A stretch of 64,000 nucleotides of DNA from Monosporascus cannonballus (taxonomy: Eukaryota > Ascomycota > Sordariomycetes > Xylariales): contig QJNS01000055.1 of NCBI GenBank assembly GCA_004154925.1, positions 1 to 64,000 on the forward strand, read 5' to 3'. Positions 48,301 through 63,154 of this stretch are shown here, piece by piece; within the stretch, counting starts at the first letter, position 1; the number at the start of each line of letters is the position of its first letter. The notes beneath the pieces are model-generated. The model worked only from the letters and a program-made list of their open reading frames with translations. It was not told where the DNA came from and searched no databases. A program made the position numbers and the translations under genes.

Positions 48301-50972
48301 GTATTTTCGTAATACATATTTAATTATTCGTTAATAGGGTAATAATACGTTCGTAAATCTTATTAATATAACCAAATACTTAAATAATCCGCATTTTGTT
48401 TTAAAAGTTAATTTTTATTCGTATTTCTTTAATTTTAATAAGATTATATTTATTTTTATGATTAAATACTGTAAATTATTTGGCTTTATAAAATCGGTTT
48501 TTTATTTCCGTAATTAGGGGTAATAGTATTCGATCTTTAATACTAATGCCGTTTAATTATCGATAATAAATTATAAGTTGCAATTTTCTATTTTCTTTAA
48601 ATACGAAAAATATTAGATATTCGGCTAATAGCTTCGAAGGTCGAATTTATCCCTTTTGTAACCAATTTTCCAGGTAATTTCTAAAAGCGCGTAATTTATT
48701 TTCGTTAAGCTTATAAATAGGATAAAACTTTGTCGAAAATCCTTTTTTTAAGGATTATTTTATAATTTTAATTGCCGTGTTTTGATAATTTCGTATTATT
48801 CGTTTTCTTAACAAATTATTTATATTAATAATATTATGATAATATATTAATTAGATTTTCTTACCTTTAAGGCTATTGTTTTAGATCGTTATTTAGTTGT
48901 TTTAATTTCGCTTTAATAATAATTACAATATGTGGTATTTCTTTAAATATCCGTTTTTTTTCTTGTATTTTATATTTTTAGATAGTAAGGTTTCTGTCAT
49001 ATTTTTATATTTATAATTGTCGGTATTTTCGATCGAATATTAAAATCTTAATTCTTTTTTTTTTGTTTTTTAATGTGATATAAGGTAAATTTTATCTAGC
49101 TAGCTTTTCCATTAATTAAAATTTCGTACTGGCGTATGTATAATAATTCTAAGATCATATCGTAATTTCTAAATAAAACGATATCGAAATTAATTATTTG
49201 ATATCGTGTTTGGACAAAAATCTCCAAATAATTAATTTTGCGTAGAATTTTCTCGTTATCGTAGGCGAATTCCTAACTTTCGATATTCGTTATTATATAA
49301 GGTTTTAACTTATATCTTTATAGTAATTTAAGCCTATTAACCATATTTGATACAATATAAATTCCGCCTAAAGTTTCGTAATTTATTATTGTGGTATACC
49401 AATACGTTTTAATTCGTATGTCCAAAGTAATAAGATTATTAACGGCTTTTATCGTCGCGTTTAAAACCCTTTTTGGAAGTTTCTTTTTAATTTTTCTATG
49501 TTTCCTTATTTTACTGCTTTTTTATAGGTAATTCTTTTTAAAATTCTTTTTCGAATTTATCGAATTATGTCTGTGTTTTTATATATAATGCGTTAAGCTG
49601 CTACATTTATCGTTATTGTCTACGTACTGTTTCTTTAAGCTGTATTAATTGTTCTTAATTTTGTCGTAATTCCTTTCCTTATTAGGTGAATTATTCCTTT
49701 ATAGTTTTGACCGTATCCTATTATGCGTCCTATTAATTATTATTTTAAAGTTCGTCTATAAATTAACCTATTTCTTTTCTGATATCTTTTTTTTGTTAAA
49801 GTTTATAATAAATGCCAACTGAAAACATAAATTCGTAATTACTTTCTAGTAATATCGTTTTATTATATACTAGATTAATTCTTTTTTCGTTTGATAATTG
49901 TATTATTTATAATAACAAAAAGGGCTCTTTATGAGTATTACATGTTTTCGGGTCAGTTTTTTTATTTCGGCCAATTAATAAATATATTTTAGTGCTATAA
50001 ATTGAAAATGTGAATAGTAGTGTTTATTATTCTTATTATTCCCGGTCCCGTTTGGAAATTTAAATTCTTTATAATATATGCCTGTAATCTTTCCGTAAAT
50101 ATATTATTTTTATTTTTTGTAATCGTGATACTTTCGTCGTCGATAATATATGGCATATATTTGGCGGTATCGATCAAGGGTTCCGAAACAGTTTTTTTGT
50201 CCAATCTTTGTATTTGCGTAAATACTTTTGTAATTTTTCTTCTTATATTTGCGATATTTATTAAATTAGCTTTTTAGTTTTTCGCATTCCCTATTAGACT
50301 TTTAGTTATAGAGGGCCTGGTACGTATTTAGGCCGAAATATGTTAATAGGTTTATTTCCGTTCATTTGATTTTCTCTGGATTGTCTCTTGACTACGGGCT
50401 TCCAGTTATCCTGACTAGTTTTTTAAATGTCTTGCATTACGTTGCCTTATACTTTATCCTGTTAGAATTAAAGCATTTGGTTTGGCTATAATCCTTTCTG
50501 TAAATGGCTCTTAATTTCATAAATTTTAGTTCTATACCGTAAAAAGTATTACTGCGTCGAAAAACATTAATATTAACCGTATGTTAAGGTTTATTATTAT
50601 TTTTTTTTTCCTTTATTGTTTTTAATATCCTAGGCGTATTATCAATTGTCCATCTTAATTACTAAAGCCATATAATCCGATAAATAATTAGGCCAATTAA
50701 ATGTAAAAAGCTTTTCTTATATTTCCTTTTTTAAGCTATCGAAAACCTTAGTTATTAATACTTTGTGTTTTTATTTTAGCTTAAATATTAATTAAACCAA
50801 CGTAATACTATAAGAAAATATTAATTCTTTTGTCGTAATAATTAAATATATATTTCGGTTTTTATTTTTTCGTTTATTCTTCCGAAAGCCTTCGTTACTT
50901 TCTATTTAAATTATTTAAAATCGTTATAAATTTATATTATTTCCGGGTTTTGTTTTTCAATTAATAAGATAA
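44950..50972 (-). mobile_element. Chromovirus copy B, interrupted by copy C
   Basis: Minus-strand copy colinear with A. The 3' LTR (44,950-45,371) is followed by a polypurine tract GGAGAAAGGGAAA (minus), a chromodomain region (about 46,070-46,180), reverse transcriptase with intact YLDD (48,268-48,279), and a zinc-knuckle remnant (50,434-50,475; only the first and last Cys remain). It matches A up to the gag region equivalent to about 36,186 and stops abruptly where the LTR of copy C begins at 50,973. The missing gag start and 5' LTR should lie right of the window. Dead by stops. Confidence 0.85.
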
Positions 50973-51349
50973 TGTTACGATCTAACAGGCTCCGGCCCCA
51001 GAAAATGGTCAACAAGAATAACACGGACCCCCTCCCAGATTACGTAACGAGGGCTTAGCAAAAATCTGCTAAACACAAATAATCAGTATTAAACAACTAT
51101 TTAATAAAACCTCGTTAAATAAAGCTAAAGAGAAATAAGTAATAATACTAAAACTAAAATATATACGTTTATTATTTCTATAAATTAAATAATACCAACT
51201 TATAATAATATTTCGTTATTTAAAATATTTTTAATATTACGAAACGTAATACGTTACTATATTTGTTACTTAATTTCTTACAATATTTTTATTAATATAA
51301 ATCCGTATGATTAAAGTTTCATAATTAATTAAACTTTTTAACCGTTATA
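50973..51349 (+). repeat. 5' LTR of copy C
   Basis: 377 bp starting TGTTACGATCTAACAGG. The first 120 bp is unusually GC-rich and little mutated compared with everything around it. The second half matches the other LTRs. I see no tandem repeat in its U3. Confidence 0.8.
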
Positions 51350-54300
51350 CATTATAAATTCTTATTTAATAATATCGTCAGATTTTAAGCAATATCGCCG
51401 ATAGTATATCTATTAGCAAGCAGCCCGAACAGCCTATTTACCAAATCTCTGATAACTCGAATATTAAAATAAAATCCGAAAAAAAGAAAAAGCTTTGCCT
51501 TTTTCGCGAAAAAGTTTTTTTAACGTTTAATTACTATAAATAAACGTATTATTTAGCTTAAGAAAAATAATAATAATTTTACGACGTCCTTTTTAGCCGC
51601 CCATAAAAGGCTTAAGAAAAAAAAGGCTTTCGAAATTAAAAAGCCCTTGTAAACGAACCAAGTTATTTAGCGAAGTTTTACCAAGAAATTAAAAGAAATC
51701 CTTAAATTTCCTAAGTTAATATTTTTTGATAAAACCTTAATTAAGTTATAACTATTTTAAACTTAATATCGAATATTTCTCGAGTACTTTCCTATTTAAC
51801 TTATTACGCTTATTATAAAAATCGAATTTATAATCGGACGATCTACTAGAAATATAGTTATTTAATTCGAATCCGCTATAAAGAAATACGTTATTTTATT
51901 AATCGAAAAACGAAATTCGAAAATAATACAAAATACAATAACTATAAATAATTTAAGCAAATATTAATAAAGGTTTTCGGAATAATAAATGAAAAAACAA
52001 AAGCCGAAATACAGATCTAATAGTTGTAACAAAAAGGATTAATATCCAGTTACGACAATATGCTAATTGAGTTAATATTTAAGCTAAATTAGGGACAAAA
52101 AATATTAATAACTAAGTTTTTTTTAACGGTCTAAAAAAGGAAATGTAAAAAAAGCTTTTTAAATTTAATCAATCTAACTATTTATCGGATTATATTACGA
52201 TAATAATCAAAATCGACGATCGACAATACGCCTAACGTACTAAAAGTACCAAAAAATAATAATAAACCCCGATATACGGTTAATACTAGCGTTTTTCGAT
52301 GTAATAACATTTCTTATGATACGGAACTAGGACTTGTAACACTAGGAGTTATTTATAGCAAAAACTGAAATTAAACCAAATGCTTTAATTGTAACAAAAC
52401 GGGGCATAAGAGATCGTAATACAAAGCATCTAAGAAATTCCGACAGAATAACTAGAAATCTATGCCCGAAAAATAATCCAGAAAAAAATCAAAGAAACGG
52501 AAACAAGTTTATTAACATAATTCGGCCTTAATACGTACCAGGCCCTTTATAGCAAAAGATTTAACAAAAGTTATTACGATAAGAAATTCGACGAAAAATA
52601 CGAAAAACCAGGAAGGTAATTTAATAAGCATCGCGAACATAACAAAAAACATTATAAGGATAATTACGCAAATATCAGGATTGGACAGAAAAAGTTGTCT
52701 TAAAACCCCAGATCGATACGGCAAAATGCATGCTATATACTGTCGACGACGAAAATACTTTAATTACGAAAAATGAAAACAATATACCTTTAAAGATATT
52801 ACACGCATATATTATACAGGATTTAGGTTTTTAAAACATATCGAAAATAGCAAAAATAATAAATAATAATATCGATACTTTCGATCCATAACCAAAAACA
52901 ATATGCAATAATTAATTAAAACAAAAAGCTCGTTCGAAAAAAAATAGTATTTGTAAAGAAACCCTATTTGACATTACTAATAATATACCCATTAAACGGA
53001 AAAAAGTTAATCTAGTATATAACAAAAAAATACAGCGAAAAAGGTATTACAGATTTTTATTTTTAATTTATATTTATTATAAACTTTTACGAAAAAAAGA
53101 TTATCAAAAAAGAAATACGTTAGTTTACAGGAGAACTTTGGAAGAATAATTAATACGTACATAATAAGATATAATCAAAACGATAAAAAATAATTTACCC
53201 AGTAAAAGAAATTATAACAAAATTAAAATTAATTAATATAGCTCGAAAGGACAGTATGCCGGTATTAACGACAAATATAACAGCTTAACGCGTTAAATAC
53301 GGAAACATAAACAAAGTTCGACAAATTCGAAAAGAAATTAAAAAAAAGATTATTTATGTAACGGCAGCAAAATAACGAAACCTAAAGAAATTAAAGGGAA
53401 CTCCTAAAAAAAGCTTTAAAGGTAACGATAAAAACCGTTAATAATCTTATTACTTTAGATATACGAATCAAAACGTATTAATATACCGTAATAATAGATT
53501 GCGAAGCTTTAAATAAATATTACATTATATCGGATATGGTTAGTAAGTTCAAACTATTATAAAGATATAAGTTAAAACCTTATATAACGACGAATATCGA
53601 AAGCTAAGAATTCGCTTACGACAATAAGAAAATTATACACGAAATTAATTATTTCGAGATTTTTATCTAAGGACGATATTAAATAATTAATTTCGATATC
53701 GTTTTATTTGAGAATTACGATATGATCCTAAGATTACCTTAAATACACTAGTACGAAATTCTAATTAATAAAAGAATTAGCTAAGTAAGGTTTACCTTAT
53801 ATTTTATTAATAAATAAACAAAAGAATTAACATCTAAATATTCGATCGAAAATAGCAATAAATATAAGAATAAAAATACAATAAAAACCTTATTCTCTAA
53901 AAGAACAAAATATAAAAAAATAAGTATTAAGAAATACGATAAATTATTATTATTATTAAAGCGAAATTATAGCAACTAAATAACGATTTAAAAAAATAGC
54001 CTTAAAAGTTGAAAAACTTAACTAAATTACTATTATAATATTATAGATACAAGTAGCTCTTTAAACAAAACTCGATACGAAATTACCAGAATATAACGAA
54101 TAAGATTATAAAATAATCCTTAAGGAAGGATTTTGGACGAAGTTTTGCCATATTTATAACATTGACGAAAACAGATTACGCGTTTTTAAAAAATACTTAA
54201 AAGATCGATTATAAAAAAATATATATTGAATTGTCGAAATTACCAATAAAATACCTAATATTTTTCGTATCGAAAAAAAGAGAAATAGCGATTTGTAATT

Positions 54301-56250
54301 AATTATTGGAAACTAAATGAAATAATTATTAAAAATCGAATACTATTATTTTTAATTATAAAAATAAAAAAACCGGCTTTACAAAATTAAATAGTATGCA
54401 GCATTTAATCTTAAAGATAAATATAACGTTATTAAGATAAAAAAGAAATACGAATAAAAAACGGCCTTTAAAACGAAATACGGAATATTTAAGTATTTAG
54501 TTATACCAATAGAACTTATAAACGTACCAGTAACTTTTTAACGGATAATTAATTATATAATATAAAAATACCTTAAAATTTTTATCGTTTATTACTTAGA
54601 CAACATTTTTATTTTTTCGAAAACGGAAAAAGCATATACAAAATACGTTTATAAAATTTTTCAAGCTTTATAAAGCGGAAAATTACTTATTAACGAGAAG
54701 AAAAATCAATTCTAAGCAAAAAAAAATTAAAATATCTAAAATATATTATTACCTTATAACATATTACGATAAACTCCAAAAAGACCGCTACAGTTATAAT
54801 ATAATAGACGCCAATTACGGTTAAAAAAGTATAAATATTTTTCAATTCGCTAATTACTATAAGAAATATATTCGAAATTATAGCAAAATAACTATATTTT
54901 TAACGTACCTTGTAAAAAAAAGTTCAAATAAACGTCCGAAATAAAAGAAACGTTTCAAAATATTAAGAATATGATTACTAACGAACCCATATTAATAATA
55001 TACGATTTTAACCGTTCCGTTAAATTAAAAACCGATATTTCGAATTATTTATTAAACGTAATAATCCGATAACGAAATAATTAAGGCAAATTATACCTTA
55101 TTACATTCTTTTTATATAAATTAGAAAACTCAAATTTAATTACGGCATTCCAGATAAAACATTTATGGCTATTATTATGGTATTTCAAGAATTTAGAAAT
55201 TTTCAAAAGAGAGATTTATAACAAATTAAGGTATATACGGATTATCAAAAATTTACTCGATTTATTATAACTGAAAAACTTACAAAATAATAATGTCGTT
55301 ACGCAAAAAAACTTAGCGAACTTAAATTTCGTTATTATCTACAAAGAAAACTTAAAAATAATAAAGCCGATACTTTAAACAAATAATTAAAGTTCGAAAA
55401 AAAGTAATTAAAATAAATTATATAATTTTCGATATTTTTATAAAAGATATTTACGTTTATAATCAATTACGATAATTCGAGTAATACCTTTTAATATATA
55501 TCAAAGGTTCTAGTAATATAATAACAATCTGCCAGAAAATCAAAAGATAAATAAGATATATATTTTTAAAAAATACTAAACAGTTTTAATACGAAATATA
55601 TACGAATATCAAGTATATAGATATCCAGGAATACATAAAACCGTAACATAGCTTTAACGTGCATATTCCTTTCCTGGAATAAAATTAATAATGTAAAAAA
55701 TTATACGGTAATATATTATTTACGCCAGAACAAAAGCTCGACGATATAAGCCATAGAGAAAATTACAATTATTATTAATTGTAAAACGATTATAGTATTT
55801 AATTATATTCGATTTTATTATTAAACTTCTTATATTAAAAAATCTAGTTATAAAAGCATATTTTGATAATATGTTGTCGTCGATCGATTTACAAGATTTT
55901 CTTATTTTTTATTATATCACGAAGATATAAATGTCGAACAAATTACATAAATTTTTTCAATCACATTTTTAACATATACGAATTATTAATGGAAATAATT
56001 TTAAACAAAAAATTAATATTTGTATTTAAATTTTAAAAAAGCTTTATAAAATAAATCGGTTTAAATCATATATTATTTAATATATTTAAACGTTAAACAA
56101 ATAAATAAACAAAACGAACGACCTAAACTTTAAAAATTTATTTATAATATTACATTAATTAGAAAAAAACAACTGGATTAAAAATTATTAATCGTATAAT
56201 GGGCCTATAATCTCAGATATTAAGAAAACATTTAAATAATACTAACGAAT
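50973..56250 (+). mobile_element. Chromovirus copy C, left part
   Basis: Plus strand. The 5' LTR at 50,973-51,349 is followed by gag with a zinc knuckle (52,381-52,422: first two Cys and His kept, a stop, last Cys read as Tyr). Reverse transcriptase has YLDN at 54,593-54,604 (second Asp lost). Integrase follows until 56,250, where copy D enters. It is inserted in opposite orientation into copy B; the left flank GATAA (50,968-50,972) is its expected target duplication. Confidence 0.85.
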
Positions 56251-56650
56251 TATTATAATCTAATATATTTAGCATATCCAGAAATATTTATAATAAATAG
56301 AACAGGAAGGAAAGTTACGTAATAAAATTATTATGATTATTGCAAAATCTGCAAAAAATAGGATTATTAGGATTATTAAAAAATTTAGAAAAATTAAAAA
56401 TTATTAAAAAGTATTACAAAAATACAATAATCTAAGTACAATAAGTAATAATAAATGAATATATATATAATTATTATTTCTATAATTTAGATAATATTTA
56501 TTTAGAATAACAATTCGTTATTTACAGTATTTATAATATTACGATATATAATATATTATTATATTTATTACTTAATTTCTTGTAATATTTCTGCAAATAT
56601 AAATCCGTACGATTAAGGTTTAATAATTAGTTAAACCTTTCGCCGTTATA
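56251..56650 (+). repeat. 5' LTR of copy D
   Basis: 400 bp, strongly mutated. It starts TATTATAATCTAATA, which equals the copy C start TGTTACGATCTAACA after C-to-T/G-to-A changes. Confidence 0.85.
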
Positions 56651-59600
56651 CGTTATAAACTTTTATTTAATAATACCGTTAAACTTTGAACAATATTATC
56701 GACATTATATTTATTAATAAACAATCCGAATAACTTATTTACCAACTCTCTAATAATCCGGATATTAAAATAAAATCCGAAAATGAAAAAAAAAGTTTCG
56801 CCTTTTTGCGAAAAAGTTTTTCGACGTCTAAATACTTTAAACGAACGTATTATTCAGCTTAAGAAAAATAATAATACTTTTACGATATCTTTTTAAGCCG
56901 TCTATAAAAAACTTAAAGGAATAAAAGCTTCCGAAATTAAAAAGCTTTTCCGAACGAACTAGATTATTTAGTTACATTTTACTAAAGAATTTACAAAAAA
57001 ATTCTTAAATTTCTTAAACCAGAACTGTTCGACTTAATTTCGATTAAATAATAACTATTTTTAATTTAATATCGAATATATTTCGGATGTTTTCTAATTT
57101 AATTTATTACGTTTATTATACAAGTTAAATTCCTAATTAAACGATTTATCGGAAATACGCCAATTTAATTTAAGTTCGTTATAAAAAAATACCTTACGTT
57201 ATTAATCGAAAATCGCAACACGGAAATAATGCGAATTTATAATAATTATAAATAATTTAAGAAAATATTAACAAAAGTTTTCGAAATAATAAAGGATAAT
57301 ATAAAAGCCGAAATGCAAATCTAGCAGTTACGACAGAAAAAATTAAGATCTAGTTACGGCAATACGTTAATTCAATTAGCCTTTAAACTAAATAAGGGAG
57401 ACAAAATATTAACAACCAAGTTTTTCGACAGCCTTAAAAAATATGAAAGGAAATTTTCAAATTTAATCGGCCCAATTATTGGTCGGATTATACAGTTATA
57501 ATAATTAACATCGACAATTGATAATATATTTAACGCATTAAAAACATTAAAAAATAATAGCAAATTACAATATACGATAAATATTAATATTTTTCGACGG
57601 GATAATATTTTTACGGTACGGAATTAGGATTTATAAAACTAAGAATTACTTATAAAAAATTAAAACCAAATTAAATACTTTTATTATACTAAGATAGGGC
57701 ATAAGGTAATATAATATGAGGTACTTAAAAAACTCCGTTAAGATAATTAAAAACATATACCTAAAGGATAATTTTAAAAAAGTTAAAAACACGGAGGTAA
57801 ATTTATTAATATAATTCGGTCTAAGTACGTATTAGGCCTCTTATAACAAAAAGTCCAATAGGGAATACAAAAAGCCAAAAAGCTAGCTTAATAGAAATCG
57901 TAAATATAACAAAAAGCATTATAAGAGTAATTACGTAAGTATTAAAATTAAATAAAAAAGGTTTGTCACGGAACCCCTGATTAATACGGCAAAATATATG
58001 CTATATATTGTCGATAACGAAAATATCTCGATTACGAAAAATAAAAATAATATATTTACGGATAAATTACGCGCACATATTATAAAGGATTCAAAATTTT
58101 AAACTATATCGAAAATAACAAAAATAATAAATAATAATATTAATATTTTCGATTTATAGCCCCAAAAAATATTTAATAATTGGCCGAAATAAAACATTTA
58201 GTTCCAAAACAAATAATATTCGTAAAAGAAACCCTTTTATTATTTTTAATAATATAACTATTAAACGGAAAAAAGGTTAATCCTATATATAATGGAAAAT
58301 TATTACCAAAAAGTTATTATAGATTTTCGTTTTTAGTTATTATTTATTATAAGCCTTTAGAAAAAAAAGACCATTAAAATATATTAATTTATGAAAGAAT
58401 TTTAAAACAATAATTAATATAACGTATAATAGGATGTAATCTGAAGAATAAAAATAAATTACCTAATAAAAAAAGAAATTGTAATAAAATTAAAAATAAT
58501 TGATATAATTTAAAGAAATAATACGCCGGCAATAATGATAAATATAATAGTTTAACACGGTAAATACCGAAATATAAATAAAGTTCGACAAATTCGAATA
58601 GAAATTAAAAGAAAAACATTATTTATAAAAAAGCGACAAAATAATAAAATTTAAAGAAATTAAAAGAAACTTCTAAAAAAGGCTTTAAATGTAATAATAA
58701 AAGCCGTTAATAACCTTATTATTTTGGATATATAAATCGGAACGTACTAGTATATCGTAATAATGGATTACGGAACTTTAGGTAGGAATTATATTGTACT
58801 CGATATACTTAATAAGTTTAACTTATTATGAAAATATAAGTTAAAATCTTATATAATAATAAATGCTGAAAATTAGGAACTTATTTACGATAACGGGAAA
58901 ATTATATGCGAAATTAATTGTTTCGAAATTTTTGTTTAAAAACGATATTAAATAGTTAATTTCGATATCGTTTTATTTAGGAACTACGATATAATCTTAG
59001 GATTATTATGGATACGCCAGTACGAAATTTTAATTAATAGAAAAATTAATTAACTAAGGTTCGCTTTATATCATATTAAAGGATGAAAAAATTAAAATCT
59101 TAATATTCGATCGAAAATAACGACGAATATAAGCATAAAGATACGATAAAAGCCTTATTACCTAAAGGGATAATATATAAGAACGAAAATAAGTATTCCA
59201 AAAAATATAACGTATTATTATTATTACCAAAGCGAAATTAAAATAATTAAATAACGATTTAAAGTAATAGCTCCAAAACTTAGAAATCCAATTAATATAT
59301 TATTATAATATTATAAATATGAACAGTCTTTCAAAAAAAAACTTAATACAAAGTTATCAAAATATAACGAATACAACCATAAAATAATTTTTGAAAAAGA
59401 ATTTTCGACGAAAATTTCTTTTACTTGTAACTTTAACGGAAATAAATTACGTATTTTCAAAGAATACCTGGAAAATCAGTTATAAAAAATAAATTTAATT
59501 TTCGAAATTAAGCGCAAAATATCTTATTTTTTTCGTATCCAAAAGAAAAAAACGAAAAATTGCGATTTATAATTAATTATCGATAACTTAACAATATTAT

Positions 59601-62600
59601 TGTTAAAGATCGAATATTATTACTTTTAATTATAAAAATAAAAAACAGACTTTATGGAACCAAATGGTTTATAACATTCGATTTTAAAAATAAATATAAT
59701 TTTATTAAGATTAAAAAAGAATACGAATGAAAAATAGCCTTTAAGACAAAATACGGACTTTTTAAGTACTTGGTTATACCAATAGGACTTACGAACGTAC
59801 CAGCAATTTTCTAACGAATAATTAACCATATATTACGAAAATATCTCGATATTTTCGTCGTTTATTATTTCAACAATATTTTTATTTTTTTAAAAAACAA
59901 AAAAAGCATATACAAAATACGTTTATAAAATTCTTTAAGCTTTATAAAACATAAGGTTGTTTATTAACGTAAAAAAAGTTAGTTTTAGGCGTAAGAAATA
60001 TAATATCTAAAACATATTATTATCTTAGGACATATTAAGATGGACCTTAAAAAATCGCTATAATTACAAAATAATAAACGCTAATAATAGTTAAGGAAGT
60101 ACAGATATTTTTTAAATTCGTTAATTATTATAAAAAATCTATTTAGAACTTTAGTAAAATAACTATATTTTTAATAAATCTTACGAAAAAAATAAAAAGG
60201 TTTAAATAAACGCCAAATACGAAAAAGGCGTTTTAAGATATTAAAAATGCAATTATTAACAAGTTAATATTAATTATATACGATTTAAGCTGCCTTATTT
60301 AATTAAAAACCGATATTTCGGGTTTGGTATTAGACGTAATAATCGGATATTAAAATAATTAAGGCAAATTATACTTTAATATATTGTTTTCGTATAAATT
60401 TAAAAAAAAACGAATTTAATTTCGGTATTCCAGATAAGGAATTTATGGCCATTATTATGACATTCCAAGAGTTCAGGTATTTCTTAATAAAAAGTTTGTA
60501 TCAGATTAAGGTTTATGCGGATTATTAAAATCTTATCTGATTTATTACGACCAGGGAACTTATAGGACGATAATTTCGTTATATGAAAAATTTAGCGAAT
60601 TTCTATTTCGTTATTATTTATAAAAAAGGTTTAAAAATGGCAAAGCAAATATTCTGAAGAGGCGATCGAACTTTGAAAAAAAATTAATTAAAGTTACTTA
60701 TATAATTTTAGATACTACTATAAAAAATATTTACATCCGTAATAAATTACGATAATTTAGGTAATACCTTTCGATATATATCAAAAGGTTTAGCAGTATA
60801 ACGACGGTTTTCTAAAAAATCAAAAAACGGATAAGATATAAATTCTAGAAACATACCAGAAAAATCTAATACGAAATATATATAAATATTAGTTATATGG
60901 ACATCCAGAGATTTATAAAATGTTAAAACAGTTTTAACATATATATTCTTTTTTTAGAATAAAATTAACGGTATAAAAATGATACGGTAATGCGATATTT
61001 ACGCTAAAATAAAAACTCGACGATATAAGGCATACGGAAAATTATAACCATTATTGATCGCAAAGCAACCATAGTTTTTAGTTATATTCAAGTTTATTAT
61101 TAAACTTTTTATGTTAAAAAATTTAATTATAAAAATATATTACCATAATACTTTCGGAATTGTCGACCAATTTACCAAGTTTTCCTATTTTGTACCATAT
61201 TACGAAAATACAAACGCCGAATAAATGGCATATATTTTTTTAAATACAACTTTATTATATTTAAAGTGTTAATAAAAATTATTTTAAATAAAAATGCGAT
61301 AGTCGCATATAAGCTTTGGCAAAGCCTAATAATGTCAATCGGCCCAAATTACAAATTATTTAACATATTTAAACTTTAAACAAATATATAAATAAAACGG
61401 ACGACTCAAATTTTGAAAACTTACTTACAATATTATATTAATTACGAACAAAATACTAGGGTTAAAAAATTCCGTATTGCTTAATTAATTTATAATACCA
61501 GTTATTACGAAAGCATTAAGATAAAATCTGCCAACGCAAATTTTGGTTTTATTTTAAAACTTTATAAAAATAATATATAATAACTATTTAATTAATTTTA
61601 CAATAGTTTTTACGTTAAAACAATTACCATAATTACATTAAGAAATAAAAAGAGAATTAAAATTCGTACGTAATCAAATAAACAAATATTATAATTAAAA
61701 AATATTAAAAGAACTAACTTACGAAAAAGGGCAAATAGTTTTCCTTACTACCAAAAATATTCAAATAAAACGACCAAACAAAAAACTCAACTTCAAATAT
61801 ATCAATCTATATAAAATCGCCAAGAAGATCTTAAAAAATAATTATTAATTGGAATTTCTAATAAAAGTTAAATTTTATCTAAATTTTTACGTTTTTTTAT
61901 TTGAATTAATAGCAGATATAATTAAAGTGTATACGGCATAAAACGATATGAAAATAAAAAAACGAATAAATATACGAAATGAAAAAAAATTTCGATATGC
62001 GAAAATAAAACGTAGTTATTTAATATCTAATTAAATAAAGAAAATACCCGGATTTCGAAAATACTTGAAAATTTGCTAAAAATCTTATTAGCGCCTAACG
62101 CCTGTTAAAAAGCTTTTACTAGTAACACCGAGATCGGCAAAGTCGAAAATCCCCTAATTAATAAACAACCAATCGGTGGACTTAAGGTTGGACTAGTTAA
62201 AAAAAGGCGCGGCCTATATTAATATGGCCTTGGTAACCTCTAGTTCGGCCTATTTTTCTTAACGTTTTAACTTTTCTAATTCTTTTAAATTATCGATATT
62301 ACGGGATATAGCTTTTATTATTTTATTATACCATATTTTCTTTTATTTACGTGAACGATACAAATGGACGTTTATTTCCGAAATAACTTAATTTGCCTTC
62401 TTTTTGACGATCTTCAATTCCAGCTTAAGTTTTCGATACTAAGCAACGACGCGTTATAGCTGCTCTGGGCTCAAACTCTGTACGTCATAATTAGACCAGC
62501 CGTTTTTGATATAAGACGAATAACGGGAAAAGTTATCCTCTAATAATTTGCATTCCAGTTTTTTTAGTTCGTAATAAGAACAAAACGTTATATCGATAAG

Positions 62601-62756
62601 ATTTGCAAAAAATACCGCGGCCATTAAAAAATCACGTTAAACGGTTTTAATCTTAGAAAAAGATTTACTATATTTTTTAATACGACCCTTTATAATAAAT
62701 TTAAGTACTTACGGAATAGAATTTTCGAGATAAAAATCTTAAAAAAGAAAGGATCG

Positions 62757-63154
62757 TATTATAACTTAATATCTTTAACGCATCTAGAAATAATTAAAAC
62801 AAGTGGAACAGGAAAAAAGGATACGTGATTGGATCATTGGGATTATTGCGAGATTTACGAAAGTTAGAATTATTAGGATTATTACAAGATTTACAGAAAT
62901 TAGAATTATTGAGATTATTACGAAAGTGCAATAATTCAAGCAAAATAAACAATAATAAATAAATATATATACGATCGTTATTTCCATAATTTAAATAATA
63001 CCAGCTTGCAATAATAATTCGTTATCTAAGGCACCCTTACTATTTGGAGACGTAATACGTTGCTATATTTATTGCTTTATTTTCTACGTTACTCCTACTA
63101 ACATAAACCTATACGACTAAGGTTTAATAGTTGGTTAAACCTCTAGCCGTCACA
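62757..63154 (+). repeat. 3' LTR of copy D, with 36-bp U3 repeats
   Basis: 398 bp ending GCCGTCACA. Two full 36-bp units (62,836-62,871 and 62,872-62,907) and a partial third carry GGATTATT...GATTTAC. Less mutated than the left LTR. Confidence 0.85.

Larger units (their letters stand above)
56251..63154 (+). mobile_element. Chromovirus copy D, complete but dead, nested in copy C
   Basis: 6.9 kb with LTRs 56,251-56,650 and 62,757-63,154. Target duplication is CGAAT (56,246-56,250) and CGAAC (63,155-63,159), one C/T difference. The gag zinc knuckle (57,676-57,717) has all three Cys read as Tyr. The RT box reads YFNN (59,866-59,877), with both catalytic Asp lost. A chromodomain relic starts at 61,964. 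A polypurine tract AAAAAAGAAAGGA precedes the 3' LTR at about 62,741-62,753. The LTR start TATTATAA is the mutated form of TGTTA. No functional ORF. Confidence 0.88.
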
